Shown here in pieces: positions 32,730 through 47,393 of a stretch of DNA of 64,000 nt (positions within the stretch are counted from its first letter, which is position 1; each line of letters opens with the position of its first letter). The DNA is from Saccharum officinarum. Taxonomy: Eukaryota > Streptophyta > Magnoliopsida > Poales > Poaceae. Under the pieces are notes generated by a model. It searched no databases and was not told where the DNA came from. It saw nothing but the letters and a program-made list of their open reading frames with translations. The stretch is from contig CM036225.1 of NCBI GenBank assembly GCA_020631735.1, positions 68,498,662-68,562,661 on the forward strand, in the 5' to 3' direction. The translations under genes and the position numbers were made by a program.

Positions 32730-33629
32730 ATAGTTGTTCTGGATTCAACACACACTTCGCACAGTCGATTCTGAATACTAATATTATATTCTAACAAACT
32801 AACTGTCACTCTCAATCCAAATCAATAGAAGGTAGTTTCTCATACAGTAATGTTGCACAAACATAGAGTGCCAAGCAAGCTACATAGAACTACATATATA
32901 GAAACTTCATGAGCTGAATGATAATGCTGTGACAACAAGGGTAGTTTCTTCTAGTTCCATGCTCTTGGTTCACACTTGGACTGCTGCTTCAACTGCAGCT
33001 GTGGCTGCCGTTTCTGAACAGCTACCTACTGTAGCTTGAACTGCCGCAGCCATCTCAAGTGAACAGGCCCATAGTTGTAGCCGGCAGCTGATTCTATTAG
33101 TTAGCATGAGCTTGGGAAAAAAGTTTAGTTGGCAGTCAAAAACAATTTGTAGTATGAGCAGTCAGTTCATTATAAAGCAATGATTGAAAAACCACAACGC
33201 TTGTAAAAATGAGCAGTCAGTTCATTATGAGCATCATTTAAGGAAACAGAGTCTTGAAGGAAATACTTTTTACATCAGCACTAATACCACAGGCAGAGCA
33301 AAGATGCAGCACCAGATTTTTTACAAATGTTGTCTAATGCATCCATGTAGACATGAAAATAACAGGTACTCAAAAAGTATTGTTCTGAAGCAAACAACCT
33401 TGATCTAAAGAAAGACCTCTGGATTTTCCAATGAACTTCGTGTTGTCCCAAGCTGAAAGAGCAATGAAGTTATCAACCCTCCAAAAAAAAGTAAGTAAAA
33501 CACAGAAATTGGCAAAAACGTGTAAGAAAAACATGAGGCCGACGTCCCATCTTCTCTGTAAAAGAGCACACGTGCAAATGGGAAAATAGAGACACACACT
33601 AGGCAACCCCTAGGATCAAGGAAGCGGGA

Positions 33630-33692
33630 AGCAGAAACTATAGTGCTAAAATTGTCATTAGCCAACACTATGTCAGAGGCCTCTTTGGCAAC
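33630..33692 (-). pseudogene. P-type Ca2+-ATPase exon fragment, copy B
   Basis: Identical partner of 12819-12881, with the same acceptor, the same 21 codons and the same abrupt loss of similarity. Confidence 0.5.
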
Positions 33693-34255
33693 CTAAAACA
33701 TTAGACATTTGTTTAAAAAAACACCTAAAACTAGAAAACTCGGCGCAGCATTGCCGCGCCCTGCTTGGAGTGCACCTGTCTTGGATTTTTCTGTTACACT
33801 TCCATTGCTTTGATTTAGATATCTATGTTTTAGAGCATGATTAACATTAGTAACCTTGATATCAAAGTAGTGCAGGCAGAACTCTAAGCCTTCTTTTTAT
33901 TTTTAGGATTTGTGTGAAAATGTTGACATGCTTTACAACACCATTATGAATAACTGTTTGATATTTACACTAAGTCCAGTGATATCTGAAATCCAAGAAA
34001 ACTAAATCAAAACATATATATAATGTACAGAGACATTAGTTCATTATCTAAAATCAAACATATGCTTAGGTACAAAACAATAGAAATTTAAATTTTGGAA
34101 AATGCAGAACACTAAATCAAACATATATAAACTACAGAGACATTAGTTCATTATCTCATTTAGGTGACGTAACAGGAACCTTGGTTATCCTTGGTCGCTC
34201 TCATTTCACAATGGATTATATCCTCCAATATGCAAAATGGAGTACTTTCTTTATG

Positions 34256-34674
34256 TGTCATGTGTGGGCGCACATACACGAGGCGCCATAGGGCCCGTGA
34301 TGTACGCCGCGCCCAGGAACGCGCTGCTCAGCGCGCGCAGGCCATGCAGGGCAACGTGCAGGGCCCAGCTGAGATTAGTGGCTAAGGAGGAAAGTAGGAG
34401 ATTAGTTTCTATTTCAGTAGCCCTTAATTAGTGGAGTTTGTTGCTCCTTATGGGCCAGCCGATGGCTATAGATAGGGATGTAAACAGAATTGAGATCAAT
34501 CAAGAATTATCACCAATTCTCTCCTATTCTCCTACCTCAAGCCGGCGGCCAGGGGGCATAACCCTGCCTCGACGGGATCTAGGCACGGGGGTATAACCCT
34601 GCCAGTTACCACGGACCGGAGCTACGAACTACGTAGTCAAGGTCCGGCGTCCTTGGGCCCTAACGCCCTTGACA
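34256..34674 (+). repeat. 5' LTR of Reina-like element (copy B)
   Basis: Matches 13446-13865 except for one missing T (TTTCAGTAGCCC). Confidence 0.95.
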
Positions 34675-34781
34675 ACCTGGTATCACGCCGTCGATCCTCG
34701 TCTGCCCAATCCTCCTCCACTTTCCCTGCCACCGAACCGCCCAGCCCACCACCTTCCCCTCAATCTTCCACCGCGTCCACC

Positions 34782-37700
34782 ATGGCCGAACCCACGCTCA
34801 AGGATGTGATCGAGATGCTGCAAGGCTTCAAGACCGAGATGTCCACCCTGAAGTCTGAGATGCTGCGCTGAAGGAGCAGTCTGGTTCGTCGTCGCCCAGC
34901 GGTGGTGGCCCTCGCACCGAGTCTGGCCGCGATCTGGACAGGCCTCCCCGGTTCCAGAAGCTTGATTTTCCCCGCTTCGACGGCAAGTCTGACCCGCTCC
35001 TCTTCATCAACAAGTGTGAGTCTTACTTCCGACAGCAACGCACCTTGCCGGAGGAGCGCGTGTGGATGGCCTCATACAACCTCGAGGACGTCGCCCAGCT
35101 GTGGTTCATCCAGCTGCAGGAAGATGAGGGCACGCCGCCCTGGGGTCGCTTCCAGGACCTCCTCCACCTGCGATTTGGTCCAGCCCTGCGATCTGCACCA
35201 TTGTTCGAGCTCTCCGAGTGTCGCCGCACGGGGACCGTCGAGGAGTACTCCAATCGCTTCCAGGCCCTCCTGCCCCGCGCGGGTCGCCTCGATGAAAACC
35301 AGCGGGTGCAACTCTATACTGGTGGCTTGCTGGCCCCGCTCAGTCATCAAGTGCGCATCCATGCGCCGGAGTCGCTCGCTGCAGCCATGAGTTTGGCACG
35401 CCAGTTGGAGCTGGTCGAACTTGACCGCCTCAACACTGCCCCGCCCAAGACTGCACAGCGCGCCATCCTGCCGCTCCCGGCGCCACGGCAAGCACCACCA
35501 CCAGTGGCAGCACTCCCAGCGCCCGTTCCACAGGCGCCACCTATCCAGGCGCTGCCCGCACCACCACCAGCGCCGCAGGCCCGGGTGGCAACCAACCAGA
35601 CCAAGCGCTTGTCAACAGAGGAGCAGGCGGAACGGCGTCGCCTCGGCCTCTGCTACAACTGCAATGAGCCATATTCCCGGGGTCATAACCGGGTGTGTCG
35701 CCGCATCTTCTTCATCGACGGCGTCGAACTCGCGAGGACGAGGCCCCTGAGGAGGCGCCCGTTTTCTCCCTACACGCAGTCGTGGGCGTTCCGGTGAGCA
35801 GCACCATTCAGTTGCGTGTGCAGGTGGGCGCAGCGTCCTTCGTTGCCCTCGTCGACACGGGTTCCACCCACTGCTTCATCGGCGAGGAGGCTGCACAGCG
35901 GGCCGGGCTGCCTATCGAGCCGCGGCCTCGTCTTACAGCCACCGTGGCCAACGGCGAACGCGTCGCCTGCCCGGGGGTTCTCCGCCAAGCGACCATCGTC
36001 ATCGACAACCGGCAATTCGCGGTCGACCTCTACATCATGCCCCTGGCCGGTTATGACGTGGTGCTGGGAACACACTGGCTGGCCACCCTGGGCGACGTGG
36101 TCTGGAACCTGGCTGCCGGTACCATGGCATTCACGGCTGGGGACCAGCAGGTGTGCTGGCGCAGCATGGCTCCTGCCCCTCCACCGCGCCTGCACACTAC
36201 TACAGCAGCGGAACCTCTTCTCGACGAGCTGCTCGACGCCTTCGCCGATGTGTTCGCCACCCCCCAAGGGCTGCCGCCGGAACGCAGCAGGTCGCACCGC
36301 ATCGTCCTCAAGCCCGACGCGACACCAGTGGCAGTGCGGCCCTACAGATATCCGGCTGCCCACAAGGACGAGCTGGAGAAACAGTGCGCTGCCATGATCG
36401 AGCAGGGCACTGTACGTCGCAGCGACTCGGCGTTCTCCTCTCCGGTCCTCCTCGTCAAGAAGCCGGATGGGTCGTGGCGATTCTGCGTCGACTACCGCGC
36501 CCTCAACGCCATGACCGTCAAGGACGCCTTCCCGATCCCGGTGGTCGACGAGCTCTTGGATGAACTCCACGGCGCCAAGTTCTTCACCAAGCTTGACTTG
36601 CGCTCGGGGTATCACCAGGTGCGCATGAGGCCGGACGACATCCACAAGACGGCGTTCCGGACACACCACGGCCTATACGAGTTCTTGGTGATGCCGTTCG
36701 GGCTGTGCAACGCTCCGGCGACATTCCAGGCGCTCATGAATGATGTCCTGCGGCCATTCCTCCGCAGATTTGTACTTGTTTTCTTTGACGACATCTTGAT
36801 TTACAGCAAGTCCTGGGCTGACCATCTTCGCCACCTTCGCGCCGTCCTCAGCGCGCTCCGCCAGCACACCCTCTTCGTCAAGCGCTCCAAGTGTGCGTTC
36901 GGGTCATCTCAGTCGCCTACCTCGGCCACACGATTTCGGCGGCAGGCGTGGCCATGGACCCCGCCAAGGTGCAGGCCATTCACGACTGGCCGGTACCTCG
37001 CTCTGCGCGGGCGGTACGCGGGTTCCTCGGCTTGGCGGGATACTACCGCAAGTTCATCAACAACTACGGCTCCATCGCAGCGCCGCTCACCGTTCTCCTC
37101 AAGAAGGAGGGCTTCGCTTGGGGACCCGAGGCGGAAGCGGCCTTCCTCGCCCTCAAGGCCGCGGTCACCACGGCGCCGGTGCTCGCCATGCCGAACTTCG
37201 ACCGGCCATTCGTCGTCGAATGCGACGCGTCGTCCCATGGGTTCGGTGCTGTCCTCATGCAGGAGGGTCACCCGCTCGCCTTCTTCAGCCGTCCCGTGGC
37301 GCCCCGACACCGGGCTTTGGCGGCCTACGAGCGCGAACTCATCGGCTTGGTCCAAGCCGTCCGGCACTGGCGGCCATACCTATGGGTCGCCGTTTCTGCG
37401 TCAAGACTGATCATTACAGCCTCAAATACCTGCTGGACCAGCGCTTGGCCACCATTCCCCAACACCATTGGGTTGGCAAGCTGCTGGGCTTCGACTTCGC
37501 CGTCGAGTACAAGCCGGGCGCGACGAACGCAGCAGCTGACGCGCTGTCCAGGCGCGACACCGTTGACGGGGAACTCCTCGCCCTCTCCGCACCGCGTTTC
37601 AACTTCCTCGACAGGCTCCGGCAAGCGCAGTGCGAACACCCTGCGTTGGTTGCCCTCCACGCAGAGCTGGCTGCTGGACAGCGACAGGCGCCATGGTCTG

Positions 37701-39159
37701 TGGTGGACGGCATGGTGCAGTTTGCTGGGCGTCTGTACATTCCAGCAGACTCCCCACTCCTGCAGGAAGTGCTGAGCGCCACCCATGAGGACGGCCATGA
37801 GGGTGTCCAGCGAACGCTCCACCGGCTGCGTCGCGACTTCCATTTTCCTAACATGAAGGAGCTTGTGCAGGACAAGGTGCGCACATGTGTGATCTGCCAG
37901 CGCTACAAGTCTGAGCACGTGCACCCGGCGGGCCTCCTTATGCCGCTGCCTGTACCCCAGGGCGTGTGGACTGATGTGGCGCTCGACTTTGTGGAGGCAC
38001 TCCCCCGAGTCCGCGGCAAGTCGGTGATCCTCACCGTCGTCGACAGGTTCAGCAAGTACTGTCACTTTATTCCCTTGGCGCACCCGTACTCTGCTGAATC
38101 CGTCGCCCAAGCCTTCTTCGCCGACATTGTGCGACTCCACGGCGTTCCACAGTCCCTGGTCTCCGACCGGGATACAGTGTTCACGTCCACGTTTTGGCAG
38201 GAACTCATGCGGCTGATGGGCACTAAGCTGTAGATGACTACGGCGTTCCACCCCCAGTCTGACGGGCAGTCTGAGTCAGCCAACCGCGTCATCATCATGT
38301 ACCTGCGGTGCTTGACTGGGGACAGGCCGCGCGAGTGGCTCCGGTGGCTGCCATGGGCAGAATTCCTCTTCAACACGGCGTACCAGTCCTCGCTGCGGGA
38401 TACTCCCTTCCGCGTGGTGTATGGGCGCGACCCTCCGTCCATCAGGTCCTATGAGCCGGGCGACACCAGGGTGCCGGCTGTCGCCAAGACCATGGAGGAG
38501 CGCGCAGAGTTCCTGGCGGATGTCCGTTATCGTCTGGAACAGGCGCAGGAGTACCAGAAGAAACATTATGACCGCGCCCACCGTCCAGTCAGCTATCAGG
38601 TGGGGGACTGGGCGTTGCTTCGCCTCCGTCATCGCGCGGCGTCCTCCCTGCCCCAGGCCGCGGTTGGCAAGCTCAGGCCGCGCTCTTCGGACCATACCGC
38701 GTCGTCGAGCTCATCAATGAGGTCGCTGTCCGGCTGGCTCTTCCTCCACGCGCCCGCATCCACAACGTCTTCCATGTGGGGCTGCTCAAGAAGTATCAGG
38801 GACCACCGCCAACGGAACCTCCACCGTTGCCTCTTCTACACCATGGCGCTGTGGAGCCAGAACCTGAGCACGCCGTCCGGTACAGGCTGGCCAGAGGGGT
38901 GCCTCAGGTGCTCATTCAATGGAAGGATGCTACTGCGGCATCGGCTACTTGGGAAGACGTTGCTCCGTTCCGCGCCAAGTTTCCACACTTCCAGCTCGAG
39001 GACGAGCTGGCTCTCGACGGGGAGGGAGATGTCATGTGTGGGCGCACATACACGAGGCGCCATAGGGCCCGTGATGTACGCCGCGCCCAGGAACGCGCTG
39101 CTCAGCGCGCGCAGGCCATGCAGGGCAACGTGCAGGGCCCAGCTGAGATTAGTGGCTAA
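34782..39159 (+). pseudogene. gag-pol of Reina-like element (copy B), broken
   Basis: Same domain series as 13973-18353. Four one-base losses occur only here: near 34862 (early gag), 35733 (before protease), 36902 (RT, after FFDD) and 37386 (RNase H). The G run at 35973-35977 is one longer than in copy A, so the protease-RT frame is continuous in this copy. The TAG (38231-38233) and the frameshift near 38682 are shared with copy A. Private breaks are probably sequencing-consensus errors and the shared ones probably genuine. Confidence 0.85.
39019..39029 (+). promoter_or_regulatory. Polypurine tract (copy B)
   Basis: GGGGAGGGAGA directly before the 3' LTR, as in copy A. Confidence 0.85.
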
Positions 39160-39448
39160 GGAGGAAAGTAGGAGATTAGTTTCTATTTCAGTTAGCCCTT
39201 AATTAGTGGAGTTTGTTGCTCCTTATGGGCCAGCCGATGGCTATAGATAGGGATGTAAACAGAATTGAGATCAATCAAGAATTATCACCAATTCTCTCCT
39301 ATTCTCCTACCTCAAGCCGGCGGCCAGGGGGCATAACCCTGCCTCGACGGGATCTAGGCACGGGGTATAACCCTGCCAGTTACCACGGACCGGAGCTACG
39401 AACTACGTAGTCAAGGTCCGGCGTCCTTGGGCCCTAACGCCCTTGACA
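39030..39448 (+). repeat. 3' LTR of Reina-like element (copy B)
   Basis: Matches 18224-18643 except for one missing G (CACGGGGTATAACC). Confidence 0.95.
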
Positions 39449-39453
39449 TTATG

Positions 39454-40522
39454 AGATTAGTTTGCAGAAATATAATTCAGTATTCAGGTAAAAAAGAAGG
39501 TATAGGATTATAAGAATAGTTCCATAAAAGAGAAAGAAAATGATAACTCTGAATTGGTCAGAGTTTGGCAAACTGAGTACCTTCTCTCGAAGGCTGGCCT
39601 GCACAGGGCAATCACTAACTAACAAATAAGAAACAGAAACATTCTAATAGGATTATCTAATCTTGTCACATTAAATCACATGTAAGCAATTGCAAAAACG
39701 AACACTGTACATCTAGTCCATATATGTGCCTGCCTCATCGTACCGAGGCACAAAGTTGGAATCGTCATCATGATAATAACACAAAGTTGGAATTGTCATC
39801 ATGATGATAAAATTAATGAATGAGAAAGCGGGCTGTTATTTGTCTTTAAATTTCTTTATATTAGTTTTTTTTTTAAAAAGGTCATGCGTTGCTGCATGCC
39901 CAAAAAATATATGGTAGGTAACCTCTTCTGTCCTAAATCAGGTAGATCCATGATAAAACTCACTGTAACTAATTCTAATTAAAATGTATTATAAGGTCTT
40001 ATGAAAACAAATAAATCTGTTTAGAACAGCATATTTAAATATAAAGTGCAGGTAAATGTACCATATGAAGGTATGATGATGGATTGATGCAAGTAGTGTT
40101 TGGATTGGTAGCAATATTGTATATGCCCTTTCATTTGAAAAAAATGATATAGATATGGTCCAGCAGCAGTACCATGCATCAATATCCATGATTGCCCCTT
40201 TGCTAACGAAATGAAGAGGAAAAAAGATGAAGAATTGAAGAGAGATTCCATTATCCACAACTGTACAAGTATCTCAAAATTACTCCAGCCCTTATATCAT
40301 ATATGTAGCTATCTCTCATACTCCAGCCCATTCTGAAAAATTCAGCTGAGAGGGAGGGAGGGAGAGAGAGAGAGCAGCAGCAAAGCAAGCAAGATGGGAC
40401 ATGATTAAAAAAAGGAAATATCTTTCTTTTACCAAACAATATTGCCTCAGAGAACCGGAGAACAAAGCCACCAAAAATGACAACTCATGCTAAAACATTA
40501 AAAGGAATGCATGGTTGACAGT
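39454..40522. other. No gene recognised (copy B of 18649-19719)
   Basis: Same AT-rich sequence with the purine microsatellite. No coding evidence. Confidence 0.4.
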
Positions 40523-40527
40523 TACAA

Positions 40528-43478
40528 TGTAACACCCTGAAAATTTGCATTTTTATAAATTAGCTAAGTTGATTTAAATAAGTATTTTTGTGAGCATTCA
40601 AACTTAGGGAAATAATAATTTTTACAAAATTAAAATCAAATATAAGGATAGATACATGTTGTTGTGTTCATGCTGCTGCACTCTTATTTTTGTGATGACT
40701 GGTTTTGACAAAATCTGAAAAATGATTTCAAAATTCGGTTTGAAAATGATTTAGAAAAAGAAAAAGGAAAATCTTTATTCTCCTTCCCTCCCTCCTAATC
40801 GGCCTGCTGGCCCAACTCCCTTCCCAGGCCCGCTCGCCACCCTTTCCCCCCTTCTCCTCATTTCGGCCGAGGTCAGCCCAGCCCAGCGTGGCCTTCCCCT
40901 TCTCCCTCCTCCTCATTCTCTTCTTGGGCCAGCCCACGTCGGAGGCAACCGCTGCCGCCTCCCCGCTCTCTTTCCCTTAGCCGCTGACCAGTCGGGCCCA
41001 GCTGTGAGCCCTTCTCCACGAGTCCACCTCCAGTCAGTTCCGCGTCGCAAGCCGCTCGGGCAAAACCAGCGCCCGCGCCTACCTCCTTCTGCGTCGTGGG
41101 AGCGTCCGCGCCTCGGCCTTTATAAAAGGGAGCCGGACCCCTTCACCGCCTCCCCCTGCTGCCCTCCCCGCTCCAGTCCCGCTCACGGTGCCGCAACTGC
41201 ATCACCGCCGCTCGCCGGGATCCGCCAAGCGCGAGCCGTCGTCCCCGAGCTGCCTCCGTCCCGTTTTTTTTCGCTCGGTGAGCTTCGCCTCGCTCCCCTC
41301 TTCCTCCCCATGTCCTTACATTTTCAAATCGTGGCTTGTAGGGACGTTTTCCCGTGCTCCGGCGAGCTCCTCGCCACCGGCCATGGCAGCCACCGCGTTG
41401 GTCACCTTTCCCGCTCGCGTAAAGCGCATGGTCGGACTCGCCATCTCCCCCGCATCATCCCGGTGCTCTCGCATTTCGAAACCATGGGCCGTAGGCTGAT
41501 TTCTGCGCACTCCGGCGAGCTTCCGGTTGCTGGCAATGGCTGCGCTGCCGCGGTTGCCACTGTTCCGGCCAGCCAGCCGCCCCCTCATTTCCCCTCATCT
41601 AATCACGGCCGTCCAAATCAAATCCAAGGCCACGAGCACACCGTACCCCTTCACGGGTATTCTTTCTAAAGAGCCCCTCAGGTTTCTTCTTTTTCCGCCC
41701 GCGGTCCTCGGCCAGATTGGAAATTCCCGAATTTCGATTTATTTAAATCCAAAAATAGTCCAGTCTAATTACAGAAATGCCACTGCACCATTTTGCTTAT
41801 AAAATCATCATTTTAACTCCGATTTGACCCGTTCAACTTGCGTTGGGTTCGTAATTCCGTAATCTACGCATTAATGCCACTATTAGTTAGGTTTGCAACA
41901 TTTAAAATTCTTGGTTAGGTTTGTTTAATTAATTTGATTTAGGAAAACTTGTTTAATTCGTATCTTTCGCGATTTAGCTCCGATTTTCGTGATCTTCGCA
42001 TTGACGTGATCGTAGCGAGACATATAATATTTTCATAAACTTTTTATCTTGTTTTTATACTACTGGTGTACTATTCTAATTATTGGTTTGTTTGTTATGC
42101 ATGAATGCTCCTGAATGTGTATGTTGCCGTGTTGGTCGAGTTTAGACGGTGAGGGGTACATTGGAAACCAGGAGTACTTCGAAGACCAGCAGGACCAACA
42201 GGAGTGTGCTAACCAAGGCAAGTATAACATGGGCCTAGCTTGATGTCCTAATCACTTTAATCATCTATTCATTTGCATGTGTCTAACTTTGATAACCCTA
42301 AGGATATCCTAGCTATTTGATGACATGTTACCTTGACTCCTACGGGTTAATTGCATATGGGTAGATTGCTAGCGCTCTAACTGAACATGATCTATACGAT
42401 GGTTAATGGTTCTGCGGAACAAAAGGTGAAACATGCTTTATAACAACTGATCCATAGGGCGAAGGTGCAAATGACGTTGGTCATGTTGCCCTAAACCCTC
42501 CGTAAGGACTTATCTGTCGGCAAAAGCTGGAATTGGTAGTGCAACCGTGAGAGTCACACGGCTTTGACTTTAGCTCAGTAATAGGATCTTTTTCTAGCTT
42601 GTTAGAGGTTACCCAAAAGGGCGCAAGAGGGGCTTGCCATTTTGGGTATAGGACTGCCTCTATTCTTATGTGTATAGCCGCGAAGGATTTGTGCCATAGA
42701 AAGAGGGTTCCTACATCTGCCTGCCGAGGAAACCTCGCGGCCCTAACATGTTAGAGAGACCTATGGAAGGCTTCATAGTGTACCCTACCCGTTCACCTTG
42801 GTAGTGTTATGGGAGTAATTAACCCGGACATTTGGGCAACACGACTCACGGGTAAAGATGCACAACCTCTGCAGAGTGTTAAAAACTGTTATAACAGCCG
42901 TGCTCACGGTCACGAGCGGTCCGAAAAACTCACAGAATAAATGGTTACCTGTTATGTTGTTAATTCATGATAATGATGATGATGATGTTATAATGATGTT
43001 CAATGACTCTATTAATTCTAGTATATGATCATGTGGGTTAAATTGGGACCTTAAGCATAATTTGATATTAACCAATGATAAAATGTTGACTTACTAAAAT
43101 GCTAAATGCAGTAAACAATGTCTGCCTTTTGAGCCTCATGAATCCCCATGTTATGCTTGTAGAGTACGAAATGTACTCACGCTTGTTTATTTTTTAATAC
43201 TTTGGAAAAATCCCGGATGGGTACCAGATTTTCAGAGATTGGAGCAGCTAGGCTTGTGATCAACCAGTCAGTTATCCCTATGAAGTGAAGTCTTCACCTG
43301 AAGACCGGAGTTGTCTTTCCGTTGTTTGCTATCTAAGGTTATATCTTTTATAATAAGTACGTTATATATTAAGCATTGTCTTTTGATATTACCCTTAGTT
43401 GTAGCTATATGTGAGATTTGACTTCCTGGACTCACATATGGTGTGTATCTGGTTTTGTTCTTAAAACCGGGTGCTACA
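40528..43478 (+). mobile_element. Solo LTR, Tekay-like (copy B)
   Basis: Partner of 19725-22678 with the same TACAA duplication (40523-40527 and 43479-43483). It is three bases shorter through one-base losses in C and G runs near 41017, 41024 and 41628. The mini-exon candidate is at 42146-42217. Confidence 0.9.
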
Positions 43479-43483
43479 TACAA

Positions 43484-44840
43484 CATATACAACAGGAAAT
43501 TACTACCTAAACTGTTGTTCATCGAAGATCACCTAGCCAATAGAGATAAGTGAGAAGGCACAAAATCGAAATTGCAAGAGTTTAGCACCAAATTAATTAG
43601 CTGAACAACAGGTGTGTAGTACAAAATATATATCTGACAGTGATAAGGAAATAGGGGAAGTGAGACCATGAAGCAATGGACTGGGTAGGTAACTGGTAGC
43701 TAGATGGCTAGCGTACCATATGGATGGGTTAGTGGACACAGTTACACTTGACCTTGCAACATGCATGCCTGAGCATGTAGAGGTAGAGCATTGTGCTGCC
43801 CATATTAATATGGTGGCCCAGGAGTTCACGTTAGGATCATGTTTGGCTCATTTTTTTTCTTTTAACGTTTTGTGTCCTATCTGTAGTTATCTTCTTGTTT
43901 TTCAAAATATTTCATGACAATTTGAAAGTAATTTTTCCCTATTTTCATTCTTTTTTGTATATGACAAATGGAAGACAAGTCATATATGAATATATGCACC
44001 AAGACAAATAATAAACTGACTTGTGTGGTATGGTTTGGTGTAACCTTCTTCCCTATACCTATTACCAGTTTCTGACCGAATAGCTTAGTTTTTGAGATCC
44101 AATTTCATTCCCAATCGACATTATCGATTCCTTTCTTTAGAAAAAGTATATAAAAGTTGGAAAAAAATCTGATAATTTTTGACCGTTTCATCCCTACTAC
44201 TCCATTAAAAAGCAAGTAAAGATGGATTTTTTTTTAAAAAATAATATATAATGTAATACCTTTACAAACACAAATGGCCACTCACGTTCACTCACCCTTT
44301 TAAAGGAACACAGTCACATCATACGCCTATGAGAGGTAGACAATTTCCTCCCACCAATTACCATCAGCGCAATAGAGAGCGAATAGTAAAACTAGAGAGT
44401 GTAGAGCTAGAACACTTATCGAGACGAGACAGAAGGCTGCTCAGCTGCTCAAGAAGAGCTGAAGGCCTACGGCCATGGGGTCAGTACTGTAGAATAGTAG
44501 TGGCAACGGTTACACTTACATTTGGAAGGAGCGTATTCGTCGGGGGTCAAGGTCGTCGAGAGCCGCCGTTGTTCGGTTGGCTCGGTTCGTTCGTTTACTT
44601 GGCCGGTCTCGCCCGGTTCAGGATACGGCCAGGGCCAACCTTACCTGACTCGAAACCTATGGTGCCCATGTAACGAGTCCTAGTCATCTTCTGTTTTTCT
44701 TGCAGAAAATTGCCGAGCTCACTGACTGCCAGACTTCCCGGTTTCCACTGAAATTACTTGCTCCGTTGCAGTCAATCAAAGGAAATACATATATGCATGT
44801 GAAATAAAATTCTCGGATCAGCAAACGAACCGATCGAGAT
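43484..44840. other. No gene recognised (copy B of 22684-24040)
   Basis: Same content as copy A. Confidence 0.35.
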
Positions 44841-44957
44841 GTGTTCGATGCCTATAAATACGACCTCCGAGATGGCGGTTTAAGCAAAGCGGCAGCATAT
44901 ATCTCGAATTCACAGGGCTGGGGACGAGAATTTAACTGCCGCAGGAAGCCAAACGCA

Positions 44958-45283
44958 ATGGCATCCCGCACCAAAACCGCCTGTCTCCTCACGATCCTGC
45001 GGATCACGCTACTGCTCGTCGTCTCCACCGTTATCCTGAGCAGCTCCCTTTGCCATGGAGCCCGCGATGCTTATGCTTATGGTTAGTTATTCTGAACTGC
45101 TCTTCTAATCTTGTGGCATGATATGATCTAGCAATAATATGTGATGGTCTACTAACTGCCAAAACACTACACCATGGCTACGTATTTGCATCATTTCCAG
45201 CGTCGGCTCCCGCCACCATCCATGCCCCCGGTCGTAGTATACCGGCTCCACCGACGAGCGGAGAGATCCCACGTCGGCCCTAA
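44958..45283 (+). CDS. Candidate small secreted peptide precursor, two exons (copy B)
   Basis: Partner of 24158-24483 without a change. Exon 1 is 44958-45081, the intron 45082-45200 (GTTAGT to TTTCCAG), and exon 2 is 45201-45283. The TATA box is at 44853-44860. The absence of indels here, while the retrotransposon copies differ, means that both contigs support the reading frame. Confidence 0.45.
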
Positions 45284-46110
45284 AAGCTACCTCGACACGG
45301 CCGTTGAAGAAAGAGTTGGAACTAGGAGTACATTATATTGCCTAAATTTAATGATGGCAAAATCTATTTTTCTCTGCACACTAGAGCACTTGCAATTTGC
45401 CGAAAGCATGATTGCAATTTTCGAATAAGAAGCCCGTCATAGGGTTCCTCACAAATTGACGGAACAATCTCTTTCTTTTCTTTTTTGCGAACCAAAAATT
45501 ACGGAGGGATATCTGCCGGCTACTTTCGCTTCACCCGATCTCCCACTCGCCCGCCGCCAGGAACTTTATAACAGCTCTGCGACCCGGTCCGGGACTACTC
45601 CTCGGCGTGTGTGCGCTGCCACCAATCCTGGCGCACGCGCACTCGTAACATCAGCAGCGCACAGTTTTCCACCGACGAGGTTGCAGACAGAAGCTTATAT
45701 AACCTGGGGTTCTCTTTTCTCACGTCTAGTTTTTCTTTAGGGCCGACTAGATTCTGGGCCAATGAGCCAATTTCGATTCTACAAGCTATTTTTTCTCTTT
45801 CAGGATAACGCGTTTGTGGGAGATGGTTTGACATCCATATGGAAGTGGAAGTACTATTTTTAAAAATTCATTTACCTTATGTTCCATAATACTTTATACA
45901 GGATTGATAATTCAACTGATACAAAAAAAATAATAAAATTGGTTATCACAAAAAAATAGGAAAAAAGAGTACATCTTATTTGTTAACATGCAAATAGCTA
46001 ATATAAAGCACATGTGGCTTCCGTTTCTTCAGTACCAAAATAGTTGTCACTAATACCCTGAAAAAAACAATACAAGGTAAAACAAATTAAACAATGCATG
46101 AAGTTATATA

Positions 46111-47393
46111 AACTTCATACTAGGTTCAAATTTTTCTACTGTTAGATTCAAAAATTTGAACGATCACATTATAAACTTTGCACTGCTAGGTTTAAAACTT
46201 TACATTCAGAATTTATAAAATTTTGAACTTTGACGTTACAAACTTTATCCTTCTAGGTACAAAACATTGAACTATGACGTTTTAAAATTTGTGCCGCCAG
46301 GTTTAAAACTTTACGCTAAGAATTTATAAATTTCAACTATGACAGTACAAGGTTCAAAACTTTACATTTAGAATTTGAAAACTTTGAACTATCACGTTAT
46401 AAACTTTGTAATGGTAGATTAAAAACTTTGAACATGACATAACAAACTTTGTAATGCTATGTTCAAAAACTTTACAATCATAATTTATAAACTTTATACT
46501 ATGACATTACAGACTTTATATTTTTAGGTACAAAATTTTGAACTATGACATTATAAACATTGTGCTAAAACTTTACACTCAGAATTTACAAAACTTTCAA
46601 ACTATGACATTACAAAACTTTGTATTATTAGGTTCAAAACTTTGAACTATAAAGTTATATTCTCTCTACTGCAAGGGTTCAAAACTTTACACCTATAATT
46701 TATAAAACTTTGACCTACAACATTGCAAACTTTTTACTGCCAGATTCAATACTTTGATCTAATACAATATGAACTTTGTATTGTTAGATTTAATACTTTG
46801 ATCTATCACAATATAAACTTTGTACTAATAAATTCAAAAATTTACACCCAGAATTTAAATATAATCTTAAAAACACTACAAACTTTGTACTGCTAGTTTC
46901 AAAATTTTACACTTCAAATTTATAAACTTTAAACTATCAAACTACAAAATTTATAATGTTAGTTTGAAAACTTTGAACTATCACATTTAAAGCTTTATAA
47001 TGGTAGGTTTAAAACTTTACGCTCACAATTTATATACTTTGAACTATCACAATACAAATTTTGTATCGCTAGGTTCAAAACTCTGAACTATCACATTATA
47101 AACTTTCTACTGCTAGATTTAAAGCTTTACACTCAAAATTTATACACTTTATACTATCACATTACAAACTTTGTATCGGTATGTTCAAAACTTTGAACTA
47201 TCAAATTATAATCTTTGTATTGTTAGGTTCAAAACTTTACACTCAAAATTTATAAACTTTGAACTATCACATTACAAAATTTGTATTGCTAGAATCAGTA
47301 ATTTGATCTATCACATTATAATCTTTGTATTGCTAGGTTCAAAACTTTACACTTAGAATTTCTAAACTTTGAACTATCACACTACAAAATTTT
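46111..47393. repeat. 22-bp phased satellite array (copy B)
   Basis: Partner of 25310-26592 with the same alternation of 66- and 44-bp spacing. Confidence 0.8.

Larger units (their letters stand above)
34256..39448 (+). mobile_element. Reina-like LTR retrotransposon (copy B)
   Basis: Same element as 13446-18643 with the same TTATG duplication (34251-34255 and 39449-39453). LTRs are 34256-34674 and 39030-39448, each 419 bp because each lacks a different single base relative to copy A. A shared insertion site and shared TSD show that this is the same locus represented twice. Confidence 0.9.
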